Of a DNA stretch of 64,000 nt, positions 16,424 through 25,634 are shown piece after piece. The stretch is from JAVVWB01 sp036652335 (GTDB lineage Bacteria > Synergistota > Synergistia > Synergistales > Synergistaceae): NCBI GenBank assembly GCA_036652335.1, contig JAVVWB010000001.1:62001-126000 (forward strand). The letters are read 5' to 3'. Below the pieces are notes generated by a model. That model saw only the letters and a list, made by a program, of their open reading frames with translations. It made no database searches and was not told the DNA's origin. Positions within the stretch are counted from its first letter, which is position 1. The number at the start of each line of letters is the position of its first letter. The position numbers and the translations under genes were made by a program.

Positions 16424-16996
16424 ATGAAAACAGAAATAGAAAGAAACACAAAAGAAACTCAAATATCAATAGAACTTGACAACACAACAACAGAAAGAAA
16501 AATAGAAATAGGATGTGGATTTCTCGCACACATGCTTGACCTACTCTGCCACAGAGCAGGAATAGGAATAACACTAAAAGCAAAAGGTGACACAGAAATA
16601 GACTACCACCACCTAACAGAAGACATAGGAATTGCAATGGGTCAAGCACTTCGCAAACTTGCAAAAGCAAATGGCAACATCAACAGATATGGCTGGTGCT
16701 TACTTCCAATGGACGGAAGCCTAGCAAGAATAGCCCTTGATTTCAGTGGACGTGGTGGATCATACTGGAGTGGAGAATTCAAATCGCAAAAATGCGGAGA
16801 CTTCGACATGGAACTCATCCCAGAATTCTTTCAAGGAATGGCAAGAGAAGGTGGAATCACACTCCACATAGCGATACTCGAACAAGACAACACACACCAC
16901 ATATCAGAAGCAATATACAAAGGTGTTGGAATGGCAATAAAACAGGCCCTCACACCAGCAAACTCTGATCCAAGCACAAAAGGAATGTGGCTATGA
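16424..16996 (+). CDS. hisB: Imidazoleglycerol-phosphate dehydratase
   Basis: This is the monofunctional dehydratase that turns imidazoleglycerol phosphate into imidazole acetol phosphate; no fused histidinol phosphatase is present. The manganese-site histidine clusters are visible: GFLAHMLDLLCHRAG, DYHHLTEDIGIAMG and DNTHHISEAIYKGVG. 190 residues, the usual size. The stop overlaps the hisA start (ATGA). In many operons hisH lies between hisB and hisA; here it does not. Confidence 0.95.
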   Translation: MKTEIERNTKETQISIELDNTTTERKIEIGCGFLAHMLDLLCHRAGIGITLKAKGDTEIDYHHLTEDIGIAMGQALRKLAKANGNINRYGWCLLPMDGSLARIALDFSGRGGSYWSGEFKSQKCGDFDMELIPEFFQGMAREGGITLHIAILEQDNTHHISEAIYKGVGMAIKQALTPANSDPSTKGMWL

Positions 16997-17709
16997 TCCT
17001 ACTTCCAGCAATAGACTTATATGGTGGAAAAGTAGTAAGACTCACAGAAGGTGACTTTGGCAGAAAAGCAAACTACGAAATAAACGCACTTGATGCAGCA
17101 AAAAACTTCCTAAATGCAGGATGTAAATACATACACATCGTAGACCTTGAAGGAGCAAAAGTCGGAAAACCATGCCACTTGCCAATACTAGAAGAAATAT
17201 CTAAACTTGGAATGTTCGTACAATATGGTGGTGGGCTAAGGACTCAGCAAGCAGTAAAAGATGCGATAACAGCTGGGGCAAACAGAGTAATGATAGGAAG
17301 CTTACTATTTAAAAACCCAGAAATGCCTAAATTGCTAAGTGAAGAATTTAAAGAAATGGCAATGCCTGCAATAGACATAAAAAGTGGCAAAGTCGTCCAC
17401 TCAGGCTGGCTAGAAGCAACAGGCAAAAGCCCACTGCAAGCACTAACAGAACTAAACGAAGTAGGATTTACCTGCTTCCTCGTAACAGACACAGAAAGAG
17501 ACGGAAAAATGAGTGGAATAAGAAGTGAACTATACAAACCACTCATAAATGACAAATACGAAATAATAGCAGCTGGTGGAATAACAACAACAGACGACAT
17601 AAAAACACTGTCACAAATAGGAATAAAAGGAACAGTAATAGGCAAAAGCTTATATGAAGGGGGCATAACGCTAGAACAAGCACTAAAAGTTGCTTATAGC
17701 GAAGCATAA
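16993..17709 (+). CDS. hisA: ProFAR isomerase
   Basis: HisA is a TIM-barrel isomerase that converts ProFAR to PRFAR. It begins MILLPAIDLYGGKVVRL with the catalytic Asp in AIDL, and has VDLEGA, GGGLRTQ and a second phosphate site AAGGITTTDD. The ATG at 16993 overlaps the hisB stop (ATGA) and is preferred over a GTG six bases upstream. 238 residues. The stop overlaps hisIE (TAATG). Confidence 0.94.
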   Translation: MILLPAIDLYGGKVVRLTEGDFGRKANYEINALDAAKNFLNAGCKYIHIVDLEGAKVGKPCHLPILEEISKLGMFVQYGGGLRTQQAVKDAITAGANRVMIGSLLFKNPEMPKLLSEEFKEMAMPAIDIKSGKVVHSGWLEATGKSPLQALTELNEVGFTCFLVTDTERDGKMSGIRSELYKPLINDKYEIIAAGGITTTDDIKTLSQIGIKGTVIGKSLYEGGITLEQALKVAYSEA

Positions 17710-18332
17710 TGAAAATCAATACTGAACTCATCAAATACGACGAAAAAGGACTAATACCGGTAATAGTACAAGACGCAACCACAGGAGAAAACCTAATGCT
17801 TGCTTATGCAAACGAAGAAAGCATAAAAGAGACAGAACAAAAAGGTGAACTTGTATTCTGGAGCAGATCAAGACAAGAAATATGGCACAAAGGTGCTACA
17901 AGTGGCAACACAATGAAAATAAAAGAACTCAAAATAGACTGTGATGGAGACACAATACTTGCAATAGTAGAGCCATCCGGTCCTGCTTGTCACACAGGAG
18001 AAAGAACCTGCTTCAACCGCACAATAGCAGGAGAAAACACAACAGAAGCCACATTCCTAGGCAGACTATGGAACTACCTCAACAAAAGAAAAAATGACAG
18101 CCCAGAAGAAAGCTACACAGCAAGCCTACTACAAAGAGGAGCATCAAGAGTAGGGCAAAAAGTTGGAGAAGAAGGTGTAGAAACAGCCCTTGCTTGTGCA
18201 ACAAACGACAAACCGGGCTTCAGATATGAAGCAGCTGACCTACTATATCACCTACTTGTAGCATGTATATCTGTAGAAGTACCGTTAAACGAAGTCCTAA
18301 AAGAGCTAGCATCAAGACACAAAGAAAAATAA
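17709..18332 (+). CDS. hisIE: Phosphoribosyl-AMP cyclohydrolase / phosphoribosyl-ATP pyrophosphatase
   Basis: A two-domain protein for steps two and three of the pathway. The HisI domain (about residues 1-110) has ARHKG-like chemistry, with FWSRSRQEIWHKGATSGN, DCDGDT and the zinc-binding SGPACHTGERTCF. The HisE domain (about 115-205) has SYTASLLQRGASRVGQKVGEE and EAADLLYHLLV with metal-binding acids. 207 residues. It overlaps hisA by TAATG; hisF follows 46 bases on. Confidence 0.94.
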   Translation: MKINTELIKYDEKGLIPVIVQDATTGENLMLAYANEESIKETEQKGELVFWSRSRQEIWHKGATSGNTMKIKELKIDCDGDTILAIVEPSGPACHTGERTCFNRTIAGENTTEATFLGRLWNYLNKRKNDSPEESYTASLLQRGASRVGQKVGEEGVETALACATNDKPGFRYEAADLLYHLLVACISVEVPLNEVLKELASRHKEK

Positions 18333-18378
18333 AAAGCAACAAAGCAACAAAAACTACAAAAAGCACGGAGGTGCTGCG

Positions 18379-19140
18379 ATGAACAACCAAAAATGTAAAA
18401 TAATACCATGTCTTGACATCAAAGAAGGAAGAGTAGTAAAAGGAATAAAATTTGTTGATGTCAAAGATGCAGGAGACCCTGTGGAATGTGCGAAAGCATA
18501 CCAAGAAGCAGGTGCAAACGAACTTGTATTTCTTGACATAACAGCAACAAACGATGCAAGAAAAACAGTAACAGAACTAGTAAGCAAAGTTGCATCCCAA
18601 GTAACAATACCATTTGCTGTTGGTGGCGGAATATCGACACTAGAAGACGTAGAAAAAGTACTAAATGCCGGAGCCGACAAAATCTCAATAAACTCAGCCG
18701 GAGTAAAAACTCCGCAACTTCTAAAAAAAGCCTCGGAAAAATTCGGTAGTGAAAAAATAATATCTGCAATAGACGTAACTAAAACCGGTGAAAACAAATG
18801 GGAAGTCCTCATAGCAGGAGGACAAAAAGCAACAGGACTTGACCTAATAGAATGGGCAAAAGAAGTAGAAAAATTAGGTGTTGGAGAAATCCTACTCACA
18901 AGCATGGACAAAGACGGAACAAAATCCGGATACGACATAGAAGCCACGAAAGCAGTAGCAGAAGCTGTAAAAATTCCTGTAACTGCATCAGGCGGAGCGG
19001 GAACATACGAAGACTTCTACGAAGCAGTACACACAGCAAAAGCATCTGCTGTACTTGCTGCCTCACTATTCCACTTCAACGAAATTTCCATACCAAAACT
19101 CAAAGAATACCTGAGAGAAAAAGGAATAGAAGTAGAATAA
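18379..19140 (+). CDS. hisF: Imidazole glycerol phosphate synthase, cyclase subunit
   Basis: HisF is the TIM-barrel cyclase of IGP synthase. It starts with KCKIIPCLDIKEGRVVKG (catalytic Asp in CLDI) and has FLDITAT, FAVGGGIS, TSMDKDGTKSGYD with the second catalytic Asp, and ASGGAGT. 253 residues, standard. ATG follows CGGAGG. It normally receives ammonia from the glutaminase HisH, but no hisH lies in this operon or elsewhere in the window. Confidence 0.95.
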   Translation: MNNQKCKIIPCLDIKEGRVVKGIKFVDVKDAGDPVECAKAYQEAGANELVFLDITATNDARKTVTELVSKVASQVTIPFAVGGGISTLEDVEKVLNAGADKISINSAGVKTPQLLKKASEKFGSEKIISAIDVTKTGENKWEVLIAGGQKATGLDLIEWAKEVEKLGVGEILLTSMDKDGTKSGYDIEATKAVAEAVKIPVTASGGAGTYEDFYEAVHTAKASAVLAASLFHFNEISIPKLKEYLREKGIEVE

Positions 19141-19171
19141 TAAAAAATAAAAACTAAAAACAAAACAAAAA

Positions 19172-19196
19172 GAGCCGACTACAAAATAGTCGGCTC
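19172..19196 (-). terminator. Terminator of the EFR1-like gene
   Basis: GAGCCGACTA (19172-19181) pairs with TAGTCGGCTC (19187-19196). The U-run follows on the minus strand, so it mainly serves the gene to its right. Confidence 0.85.
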
Positions 19197-19211
19197 ATAT
19201 AATGAAAAAAA

Positions 19212-19994
19212 TTAAATAAAAAACTCTGACTTCCTCCTATCATGACACAAAGAAGAAAGCTTAGACTCAAGCATAGAAAGCAACTCGCCACTAACCTTAC
19301 GCACTCCCTCTGGGCAAACCTTAACACACCTCATACAAGACATACATAAATCCTTATTAGTCTTAGCAGGATCACGAACATCAATGGCACTAAAAGGACA
19401 CTCAGAAATACATGTCATACATAAAGTACAACCCTCCACTGCCTCGGGAACAACAGGAATAACAGAATAATCCCTATAAGGTACACTACCCTTAACAAAA
19501 AGGACACCCTCATCATCTGGTGAACCAAGCTCAGAAATCCTACTCTTTGAATCCTCAATAAACATCCTAATATCATCAAAATCGTCTTCGTCAGGTCTAC
19601 CATGTGCGACAGAGCGAGCAATAGAATGTTCTGCTACAAAAGCTCCTGCACTCACAGGGACAAAGCCACACTCAGTGACCAAATCTCTCAACTCAATCAA
19701 AGCATCCTCATAATCTCTATTCCCGTAAACGACAGCAATAGAACAAAAAGTAGAAGAGCCCTTAAAATTTCTAATTCTATCAACCACAGGTTTAGGAAGG
19801 CGTCCACCAAAGACAGGAAGAGCAAAAACGACAAAATCGTTTGAAGTAAACTCAAAAGAAAAATACTTCTTAGAAAAAGGAGTAACATCAAAAAAATTAA
19901 AAGAATCGGCAAACCCGCCAATCAAAGCCCTTCCTACTTTCTCAGTCCCCCCAGTGGGGCTAAAACAAACGAGCGAAAATCTATTGAAATCCAC
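19212..19994 (-). CDS. Flavodoxin-like protein with two 4Fe-4S clusters (EFR1 family)
   Basis: The N-terminal half (about residues 5-150) has the flavodoxin FMN loop FSPTGGTEK and ALPVFGGRLP. The C-terminal half has two CxxCxxCxxxCP ferredoxin motifs, CTLCMTCISECP and CMSCMRCVKVCP, so it likely carries electrons between flavin and iron-sulfur partners in the cytoplasm; the partners are unknown. The start is taken as GTG 19994, nine bases after AAAGGGG; a TTG at 20003 directly abuts that site. 260 residues. It is single-gene and converges on hisF. Confidence 0.8.
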   Translation of the reverse strand: MDFNRFSLVCFSPTGGTEKVGRALIGGFADSFNFFDVTPFSKKYFSFEFTSNDFVVFALPVFGGRLPKPVVDRIRNFKGSSTFCSIAVVYGNRDYEDALIELRDLVTECGFVPVSAGAFVAEHSIARSVAHGRPDEDDFDDIRMFIEDSKSRISELGSPDDEGVLFVKGSVPYRDYSVIPVVPEAVEGCTLCMTCISECPFSAIDVRDPAKTNKDLCMSCMRCVKVCPEGVRKVSGELLSMLESKLSSLCHDRRKSEFFI

Positions 19995-20260
19995 GGAATC
20001 CAACCCCTTTCATAGAAAAGATGACATTGCAACACAAAATGTCCACATAAATTATATATGCAAAAGCGAAAATAGACAAAAAAGGCAAAAAAGAGTAAAA
20101 AAACCTGAAAATATACAAAAGTTAAATAAAATTCATTCACAATAAAAAGACAAAACAAAAGTTTACAAAATAGACAAAAGATATTAGAATATTCTAACAA
20201 AAGAAAATAAAAAAAAGAGCAGACAAAAGTCCACCCATATAACAAAACTTATAAAACTAA

Positions 20261-20293
20261 CGAAACTAACTAACGAAACTAACTAACGAAACC
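20261..20293. repeat. 13-bp tandem repeat at the 3' end of the YczE-like gene
   Basis: The unit CGAAACTAACTAA occurs at 20261-20273 and 20274-20286 and begins a third, partial copy at 20287. The array covers the stop codon of the minus-strand gene. Confidence 0.85.
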
Positions 20294-20927
20294 AATGATT
20301 TCTTAAAGTATAACCAAGAGTCTCATGCTTAACACCCTTAACATCGAAATGCAAAAAAGAAAAAACGTACTGCATAATGAAACTAATACCACAAGCAGCA
20401 ATCACCGTTCCAAGCCCCACCTTTGCATTCATCATAAACCCCATAAACAAAACCGTAGACTCAATCATACCCCTAACTACTCCAATAGGTAGCTTAGGAA
20501 GCCTCTTTCCCAAAGCTACCATAAGGAAATCACGAGGCCCACAGCCAAAAGCAGCGCCAATATAAAAATAACTTCCAAACGAAATAACAACTTGGCCTAA
20601 AAGCAAAACTAAAACGCCCAAAAAGAAATTTGATATATAAGGGACTAAATTGAGAAAAACGAGCAAATCAACAAACCAGCCAATAAGAAAAATATTCAAA
20701 ATTGTGCCGTAGCCGACCATCTCATTCATAAAATAATCTAAAACCAAAATGACAACACCAATAGAAATAGAAATCCAACCATAAGAGAAACCGGTCAAAT
20801 TACAAATCCCAATAGTAAAAGCGTCCCAAGGAGCAAGACCAATATTTGCTCTAATACTCAAAAAAATTCCAACTGCATAAAGAAAGAGTCCAAAAACTAA
20901 CCTACAAGACCTCAAAGAAAAAGACAT
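20283..20927 (-). CDS. YczE/YitT-like membrane protein
   Basis: A hydrophobic protein of about 214 residues with five or six predicted membrane segments, related to the YczE/YyaS family of unknown transport or envelope function. Family-like features are FLSIRANIGLAPWDAF after the first segment, a glycine-rich GAAFGCGPRDFLMVAL, and VVRGMIEST. The ATG at 20927 follows GGGTGG by six bases; a frame reaching 20975 is possible. A second, more distant relative is at 51 kb. No functional context is evident. Confidence 0.65.
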   Translation of the reverse strand: MSFSLRSCRLVFGLFLYAVGIFLSIRANIGLAPWDAFTIGICNLTGFSYGWISISIGVVILVLDYFMNEMVGYGTILNIFLIGWFVDLLVFLNLVPYISNFFLGVLVLLLGQVVISFGSYFYIGAAFGCGPRDFLMVALGKRLPKLPIGVVRGMIESTVLFMGFMMNAKVGLGTVIAACGISFIMQYVFSFLHFDVKGVKHETLGYTLRNHWFR

Positions 20928-21017
20928 AACGCACCACCCAAAACCAGAATACATAGATACTAACACAAACGACAAATAAGAAAAACAATTCTTATAGAGA
21001 TAAATAGGAGGAAAAAG

Positions 21018-22202
21018 ATGAAACCACTTGAAGGGGTAAAAGTATTAGACGTAACGAGAGTACTGGCAGGACCTTTTGCCGGAATGATGCTCGCAGACCT
21101 AGGAGCCGATGTAATAAAAATAGAAAATCCAAAAGGTGGAGACGACTCAAGGGAATTCACGCCCTTTCAAAATGGACACAGTGCCTACTTTATGAGCGTA
21201 AACAGGAGTAAAAAAGGAATAACACTAAACTTAAAAACTGAAGAAGGCAAAAAAATATTTAAAGAACTTGTAAAAAAAGCAGACATAGTAATAGAAAACT
21301 TCAAACCGGGAACAATGACACGACTTGGCTTAGACTACAACACACTAAAAGAAATAAACCCCAAACTAATATACGCAGCCCTCTCGGGCTTTGGTCAATA
21401 CGGTCCCTACAGCTCAAGACCTGCCTATGACCTAATAGTACAAGGAATGGGTGGACTAATGAGCATCACAGGATACGACGACAGACACCCAATAAAAGTG
21501 GGAAGCTCAATAGCAGACCTACTATCTGGAATATTCACAGTAATAGGAATACTCTCTGCGCTATATGCGAGAAGAAAAACAAAACGGGGACAAATGGTAG
21601 ACGTTGCAATGCTAGACTGCCTCGTTGCTGCACTAGAAAACGCAGTAGCCCGCTACACAGCCTCGGGAAAATCACCGGCACCAACGGGAAACGCCCACCC
21701 ATCAATATGCCCCTTTGAAACACTAAAAACAAAAGATGGTTTTGCAAACATAGCTGTAGGAAACAACGCACTATGGGAAAAAGTCTGCAAAGCAATGGGG
21801 CTAGAAAAATACATAAACGATCCTAACTACGACACAAACCCAAAAAGAATAGCTAACAGAGAAAAAGTAATAAACTTAATAACAGAAAAAACGAAAACAA
21901 AAACAACAAACGAACTACTCAAAGAGCTAATGGCGGAAAATGTGCCATGTGGTCCTATAAACACAATAGAAGACGTAGTAAACGACCCACAAATAAAAGC
22001 CAGAGAAATGATAGTGGAAATCCCAGACCCAACAGGACAAATGCTCAAAGTACAGGGAATACCGATAAAATTCTCAGACACCCCGGCAGAAATAAAATGT
22101 TCAGCACCAGAACTCGGACAACACAACGAAGAAATATACAACAAATGGTTACACATGAAAAAAAGCCACATAAAAAAACTAAAAGAACAAGGCGTAATCT
22201 AA
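21018..22202 (+). CDS. CaiB/BaiF-family CoA-transferase, paralogue 1
   Basis: A class III CoA-transferase of 394 residues that moves CoA between carboxylic acids through an aspartyl thioester. It begins KPLEGVKVLDVTRVLAGPF and has ADLGADVIKIENP, FENFKPG-like IENFKPGTMTRLGL, SGFGQYGPYSSRPAYD and the catalytic-Asp region GQMVDVAMLDCL. Compared by eye without gaps with the protein at 25635-26819, about 78% of residues agree. AGGAGG precedes the ATG. A terminator follows, separating it from the permease gene, so it is its own transcription unit. The substrate cannot be inferred. Confidence 0.85.
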   Translation: MKPLEGVKVLDVTRVLAGPFAGMMLADLGADVIKIENPKGGDDSREFTPFQNGHSAYFMSVNRSKKGITLNLKTEEGKKIFKELVKKADIVIENFKPGTMTRLGLDYNTLKEINPKLIYAALSGFGQYGPYSSRPAYDLIVQGMGGLMSITGYDDRHPIKVGSSIADLLSGIFTVIGILSALYARRKTKRGQMVDVAMLDCLVAALENAVARYTASGKSPAPTGNAHPSICPFETLKTKDGFANIAVGNNALWEKVCKAMGLEKYINDPNYDTNPKRIANREKVINLITEKTKTKTTNELLKELMAENVPCGPINTIEDVVNDPQIKAREMIVEIPDPTGQMLKVQGIPIKFSDTPAEIKCSAPELGQHNEEIYNKWLHMKKSHIKKLKEQGVI

Positions 22203-22250
22203 AAATAAAAAAACAGAAAAAAGCCACAAAAATCAGCCTAAAAATAAAAC

Positions 22251-22304
22251 AAAAACCTCCCCTATTACTAGCAAGTCTGGTGAGCTAAGGGGAGGTTTTT
22301 TTGT
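22251..22304 (+). terminator. Terminator after CoA-transferase paralogue 1
   Basis: AAAAACCTCCCC (22251-22262) pairs with GGGGAGGTTTTT (22289-22300), followed by more T. An inner TAGC/GCTA pairing extends the hairpin. Confidence 0.88.
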
Positions 22305-22666
22305 ATATAGTAAAAATCCAAAATGGAAAGGCAAATGTGGCAAGAAACAAAATAAGACTATGAAAATGTTACTTAGTTACAAATCGTGATTTTTTTAGCA
22401 AAGTTTAAAAAAGCTGTGTATTAGCGGAAAAATGTAAGGATAAATGAGAAATATATGAGGGGGTGACAATGAATAAGGTAAAAAATGTAACAAGATTACA
22501 TAGAAAATTTATCTTACAAAGTATAAGTTAAACCTACGAAAGAGATCTCTTGTAACACCTAAAAAATGAAAAAGAAGGGAGCTACTCTGAAAAAATAATT
22601 CTAACACCGGGTTTTTAAAAAAACATATTTTATTCAGCAACTAAAAAGAATGAAAGGGTGAGCCAA
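22305..22666 (+). other. Long leader region of the permease-amidase-CoA-transferase operon
   Basis: About 360 bases without a large gene. It contains a short frame with a very strong ribosome site (22469-22531) and no clear consensus promoter. Confidence 0.5.
22469..22531 (+). CDS. Possible 20-residue leader peptide
   Basis: The ATG at 22469 is preceded by GAGGGGGTGACA, a strong ribosome site at good spacing, and the frame encodes MNKVKNVTRLHRKFILQSIS before TAA. It is basic and has no recognisable family. It lies about 135 bases before the permease gene, so it could be a leader peptide in attenuation, or chance. Confidence 0.35.
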   Translation: MNKVKNVTRLHRKFILQSIS

Positions 22667-24037
22667 ATGGCACAAAAGAATGGAAACATAGTAGCCGAAA
22701 TCGGTGCTTCATTAACAAGATGGTCAATGAAATACATGCCAGATCCAAGTATCTTCGCTGTTCTCTTGACATTTATCGCATTTATCTTAGGAATTTTCTT
22801 AGCAAAACAGACCCCAATGGAAATGATTCAGCATTGGTATAAAGGATTTTGGAGTCTTCTCTCATTTGCTATGCAGATGGCACTTATTATTATCACAGGA
22901 TCCTGTGTTGCTGATGCTCCATCAGTAAAAAAAGGAATCGTAAAACTTGCAAAATTACCTAAATCAGGAGCACAAGCAGCAGCTCTAATTACATTTATCT
23001 CAGTCCTTGTTTCATACCTACACTGGGGACTTACATTGATCGTAAGCGCTCTTCTTGCAAAAGAAATCGCAAAAGAACTTCGCAAAGACAGAATTCCGTT
23101 TGAATATGGACTTCTCGCAGCAGCAGCATATGTAGGACAGATGACATGGCATGGTACACTCTCTGCCTCAGTCGGACTCCTCATCGCAACACCAGGACAC
23201 TTCCTTGAAAAAGAAATTGGCGTAATACCAATGACAGACTATATGTTTAACCCAATGAACATCATTGTAACAATAGCCTTACTTATATTACCGCCACTTT
23301 TTGCTTATATAATGCACCCATCAAACGAAAACGTAGCACCACTCGATCCAGTTGCAATCGAAGCAATTGAAGCAGAAGCTCCCACAACAGACGTATTGGA
23401 TCACAACGCATCTGTAGGTGACATGCTAAACCACAGCAAAATTGTCTCTGGTCTACTTTGCCTCATGTGCTTTGTATACATCATTCTTCACTTCTATACA
23501 AAGGGCTTCTCACTTGACATCAACATCGTAAACTTTATCTTCCTTGCATTTGGTATTGCACTACACGGAAATATTGCAAACTACCTAAGAGCAGTAAAGG
23601 CAGCAGTTGGTGGAGTAACAGGCGTAATCTTCCAGTTCCCATTCTATGCAGGAATCATGGGAATGGTTCGTTACTCAGGACTCGTTGATATCCTCGCAAA
23701 CGGCGTAGTATCAATCAGCTCACAGACCACATTCTACCTAATGACATTCCTAAGCTCATCACTTGTAAACCTCTTCGTACCATCAGGTGGCGGACAGTGG
23801 ACAGTACAGGGACCAATTGCAATCCAGTCAGCACAGATGATGGATGCAAACATAATCAAAACATGTCTTTCAGTTGCATACGGAAACACATGGACAAATA
23901 TGTTCCAGCCATTCTGGGCAATAGCACTCCTCGGTATCACAGGACTCAAAGCAAAAGACATCATGGGTTACTCCACAGCAATAATGCTCTTGAGCGGACC
24001 TATCTTTATCCTTGCAACTCTCTTCTTACCGGTATAA
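22667..24037 (+). CDS. AtoE-like short-chain fatty acid permease
   Basis: An inner-membrane carrier of 456 residues in the AtoE/short-chain fatty acid transporter family, with about 11-12 hydrophobic segments. Family-like stretches are KYMPDPSIFAVLLTFIAF, SYLHWGLTLIVSALLAKE, GGVTGVIFQFPFYAGIMGM and FVPSGGGQWTVQGP. The ATG at 22667 lies eight to nine bases after AAGGGTG; a GTG nine bases earlier abuts the same site. It heads an operon with an amidase, CoA-transferase and PucR regulator, so it probably imports the acid or amide used by them. Codons ending in C are more frequent than in the preceding gene. Confidence 0.82.
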   Translation: MAQKNGNIVAEIGASLTRWSMKYMPDPSIFAVLLTFIAFILGIFLAKQTPMEMIQHWYKGFWSLLSFAMQMALIIITGSCVADAPSVKKGIVKLAKLPKSGAQAAALITFISVLVSYLHWGLTLIVSALLAKEIAKELRKDRIPFEYGLLAAAAYVGQMTWHGTLSASVGLLIATPGHFLEKEIGVIPMTDYMFNPMNIIVTIALLILPPLFAYIMHPSNENVAPLDPVAIEAIEAEAPTTDVLDHNASVGDMLNHSKIVSGLLCLMCFVYIILHFYTKGFSLDINIVNFIFLAFGIALHGNIANYLRAVKAAVGGVTGVIFQFPFYAGIMGMVRYSGLVDILANGVVSISSQTTFYLMTFLSSSLVNLFVPSGGGQWTVQGPIAIQSAQMMDANIIKTCLSVAYGNTWTNMFQPFWAIALLGITGLKAKDIMGYSTAIMLLSGPIFILATLFLPV

Positions 24038-24081
24038 GAACCAACTAATACCAGAAACAAAAAAAAGAAAGGAGTCAAATA

Positions 24082-25554
24082 ATGGAAAATCGTCAACTAA
24101 TGGAAATGACAATCAATGCAGTACATGAAGCAATAAAGAAAAAAGAACTTACATGTAAAGAACTAGTTCAATTTTACCTAGACAGAATTGAAAAATATGA
24201 CAAACAAGGCCCTTGCCTAAACGCTGTTATATACATCAATCCCAAAGCACTAGAAGAAGCAGAAAAATTGGACGAACTATATGAAAAAACAGGTCAACTC
24301 ACAGGCCCTCTACATGGAATTCCTGTCCTACTAAAAGACAACTTTGACACAGATGACATGCCAACAACAGCAGGTTCTGCAAGCTTAGAAGGCTTTATCC
24401 CACAGGAAGATGCCTTTGTAACACACAAGCTACGCAATGCTGGAGCAATAATACTGGCAAAAACAAATCTGCACGAATTTGCAATATGGGGCGAAACAAT
24501 AAGCTCTGCACTAGGACAGACACTAAACCCATATGACCTAACCAGAACACCTGGTGGATCATCTGGTGGTACAGGAGCCGGAATAGCTGCAAACTTTGGA
24601 ATAATCGGACTGGGAACAGATACAATCAACTCTATCCGCTCACCGTCATCAGCAAACAGCCTAGTAGGTATAAGACCAACAATAGGACTTGTAAGCAGAA
24701 GTGGAATAGTCCCTTATTCATTCACACAAGATACAGGTGGTCCAATCTGTAGAACAGTAGAAGATGCAGTAAGAACACTTGACGTCATTGCAGGTTACGA
24801 CAAAAAAGATGACGAAACAGCTTGGGGTCTAGGAAAAGCTCCATACTCCTACACAGAATACCTCAACGCTGATGGACTCAAAGGTAAAAGAATAGGTGTA
24901 CTTGAAGGCTTTGTAGGAAAAGAAGAGTTCAACCAAGAAGTAAACAAGCCTTTCCGTAAATGTGTTGAAATTCTCGGAGCAAATGGCGCAGAAGTCATCA
25001 CAATCAACGACGAAATAGACTCAGGTTGGCTCACAGCTAATGTAAGCGTCCACCTAGATGACCTAAAAGACCACCTAAACATCTACCTAAACGCATTGCC
25101 TGACTATGCACCTGTACACTCGGTGGAAGAAGTAATGGCATCAGGAAAATACCACCCAGGCATAAAAGACAACATGGAAAAAGCAATGAAACTATCTGTA
25201 GGGACACCAGAATACAATAAGAAACTTGTACTTCGTGCCCAAACACAGACAAAAGTAATGAAACTAATGGCTGACTACGAGCTTGATGCAATTGTATATC
25301 CACACCAGCAGCAACTTGTCTGCAAAGTAGGAGGCGCACAGCAACAGCGTAACGGAGTCCTCTGTTCTGTAACAGGATTCCCATCAATAGCAGTACCGGG
25401 AGGCTTCTCAACACCATCAGAAGAAGCACCAATAGGAGTACCGGTGGGAATGGAAATCATAGGACGTCCATGGTCAGAACCGACACTCATTGAAATAGCA
25501 TATGCATTTGAACAAATCTCTAAACTAAGAAAAGAACCAACCAGCACGAAATAA
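24082..25554 (+). CDS. Amidase-signature hydrolase
   Basis: A 490-residue amidase that hydrolyses a carboxamide to acid and ammonia. The Ser-cisSer-Lys triad can be placed: Lys in VLLKDNFDT (about residue 80), cis-Ser in PGGSSGGTGAG, and nucleophile Ser in GTDTINSIRSPSS. The triad region resembles the amidase subgroup with TDTxNSIR rather than the gatA subgroup with TDTGGSIR, so this is not a GatA. No signal peptide, hence cytoplasmic. It is 44 bases after the permease and 80 bases before CoA-transferase 2. The substrate is unknown. Confidence 0.85.
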   Translation: MENRQLMEMTINAVHEAIKKKELTCKELVQFYLDRIEKYDKQGPCLNAVIYINPKALEEAEKLDELYEKTGQLTGPLHGIPVLLKDNFDTDDMPTTAGSASLEGFIPQEDAFVTHKLRNAGAIILAKTNLHEFAIWGETISSALGQTLNPYDLTRTPGGSSGGTGAGIAANFGIIGLGTDTINSIRSPSSANSLVGIRPTIGLVSRSGIVPYSFTQDTGGPICRTVEDAVRTLDVIAGYDKKDDETAWGLGKAPYSYTEYLNADGLKGKRIGVLEGFVGKEEFNQEVNKPFRKCVEILGANGAEVITINDEIDSGWLTANVSVHLDDLKDHLNIYLNALPDYAPVHSVEEVMASGKYHPGIKDNMEKAMKLSVGTPEYNKKLVLRAQTQTKVMKLMADYELDAIVYPHQQQLVCKVGGAQQQRNGVLCSVTGFPSIAVPGGFSTPSEEAPIGVPVGMEIIGRPWSEPTLIEIAYAFEQISKLRKEPTSTK

Positions 25555-25566
25555 CATCAAAAAGAT

Positions 25567-25599
25567 GGTGATTACCTATGTTATTCGTAGGTAATCACC
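25567..25599 (+). promoter_or_regulatory. Perfect 12-bp inverted repeat between the amidase and CoA-transferase 2
   Basis: GGTGATTACCTA (25567-25578) and TAGGTAATCACC (25588-25599) flank a 9-base loop. Only a weak T-rich stretch follows, so it may be a leaky terminator, an RNA-processing hairpin or an operator inside the operon. Confidence 0.6.
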
Positions 25600-25634
25600 T
25601 CTATATTTTCACAAAAAATTGGGGGAAACTTAAT

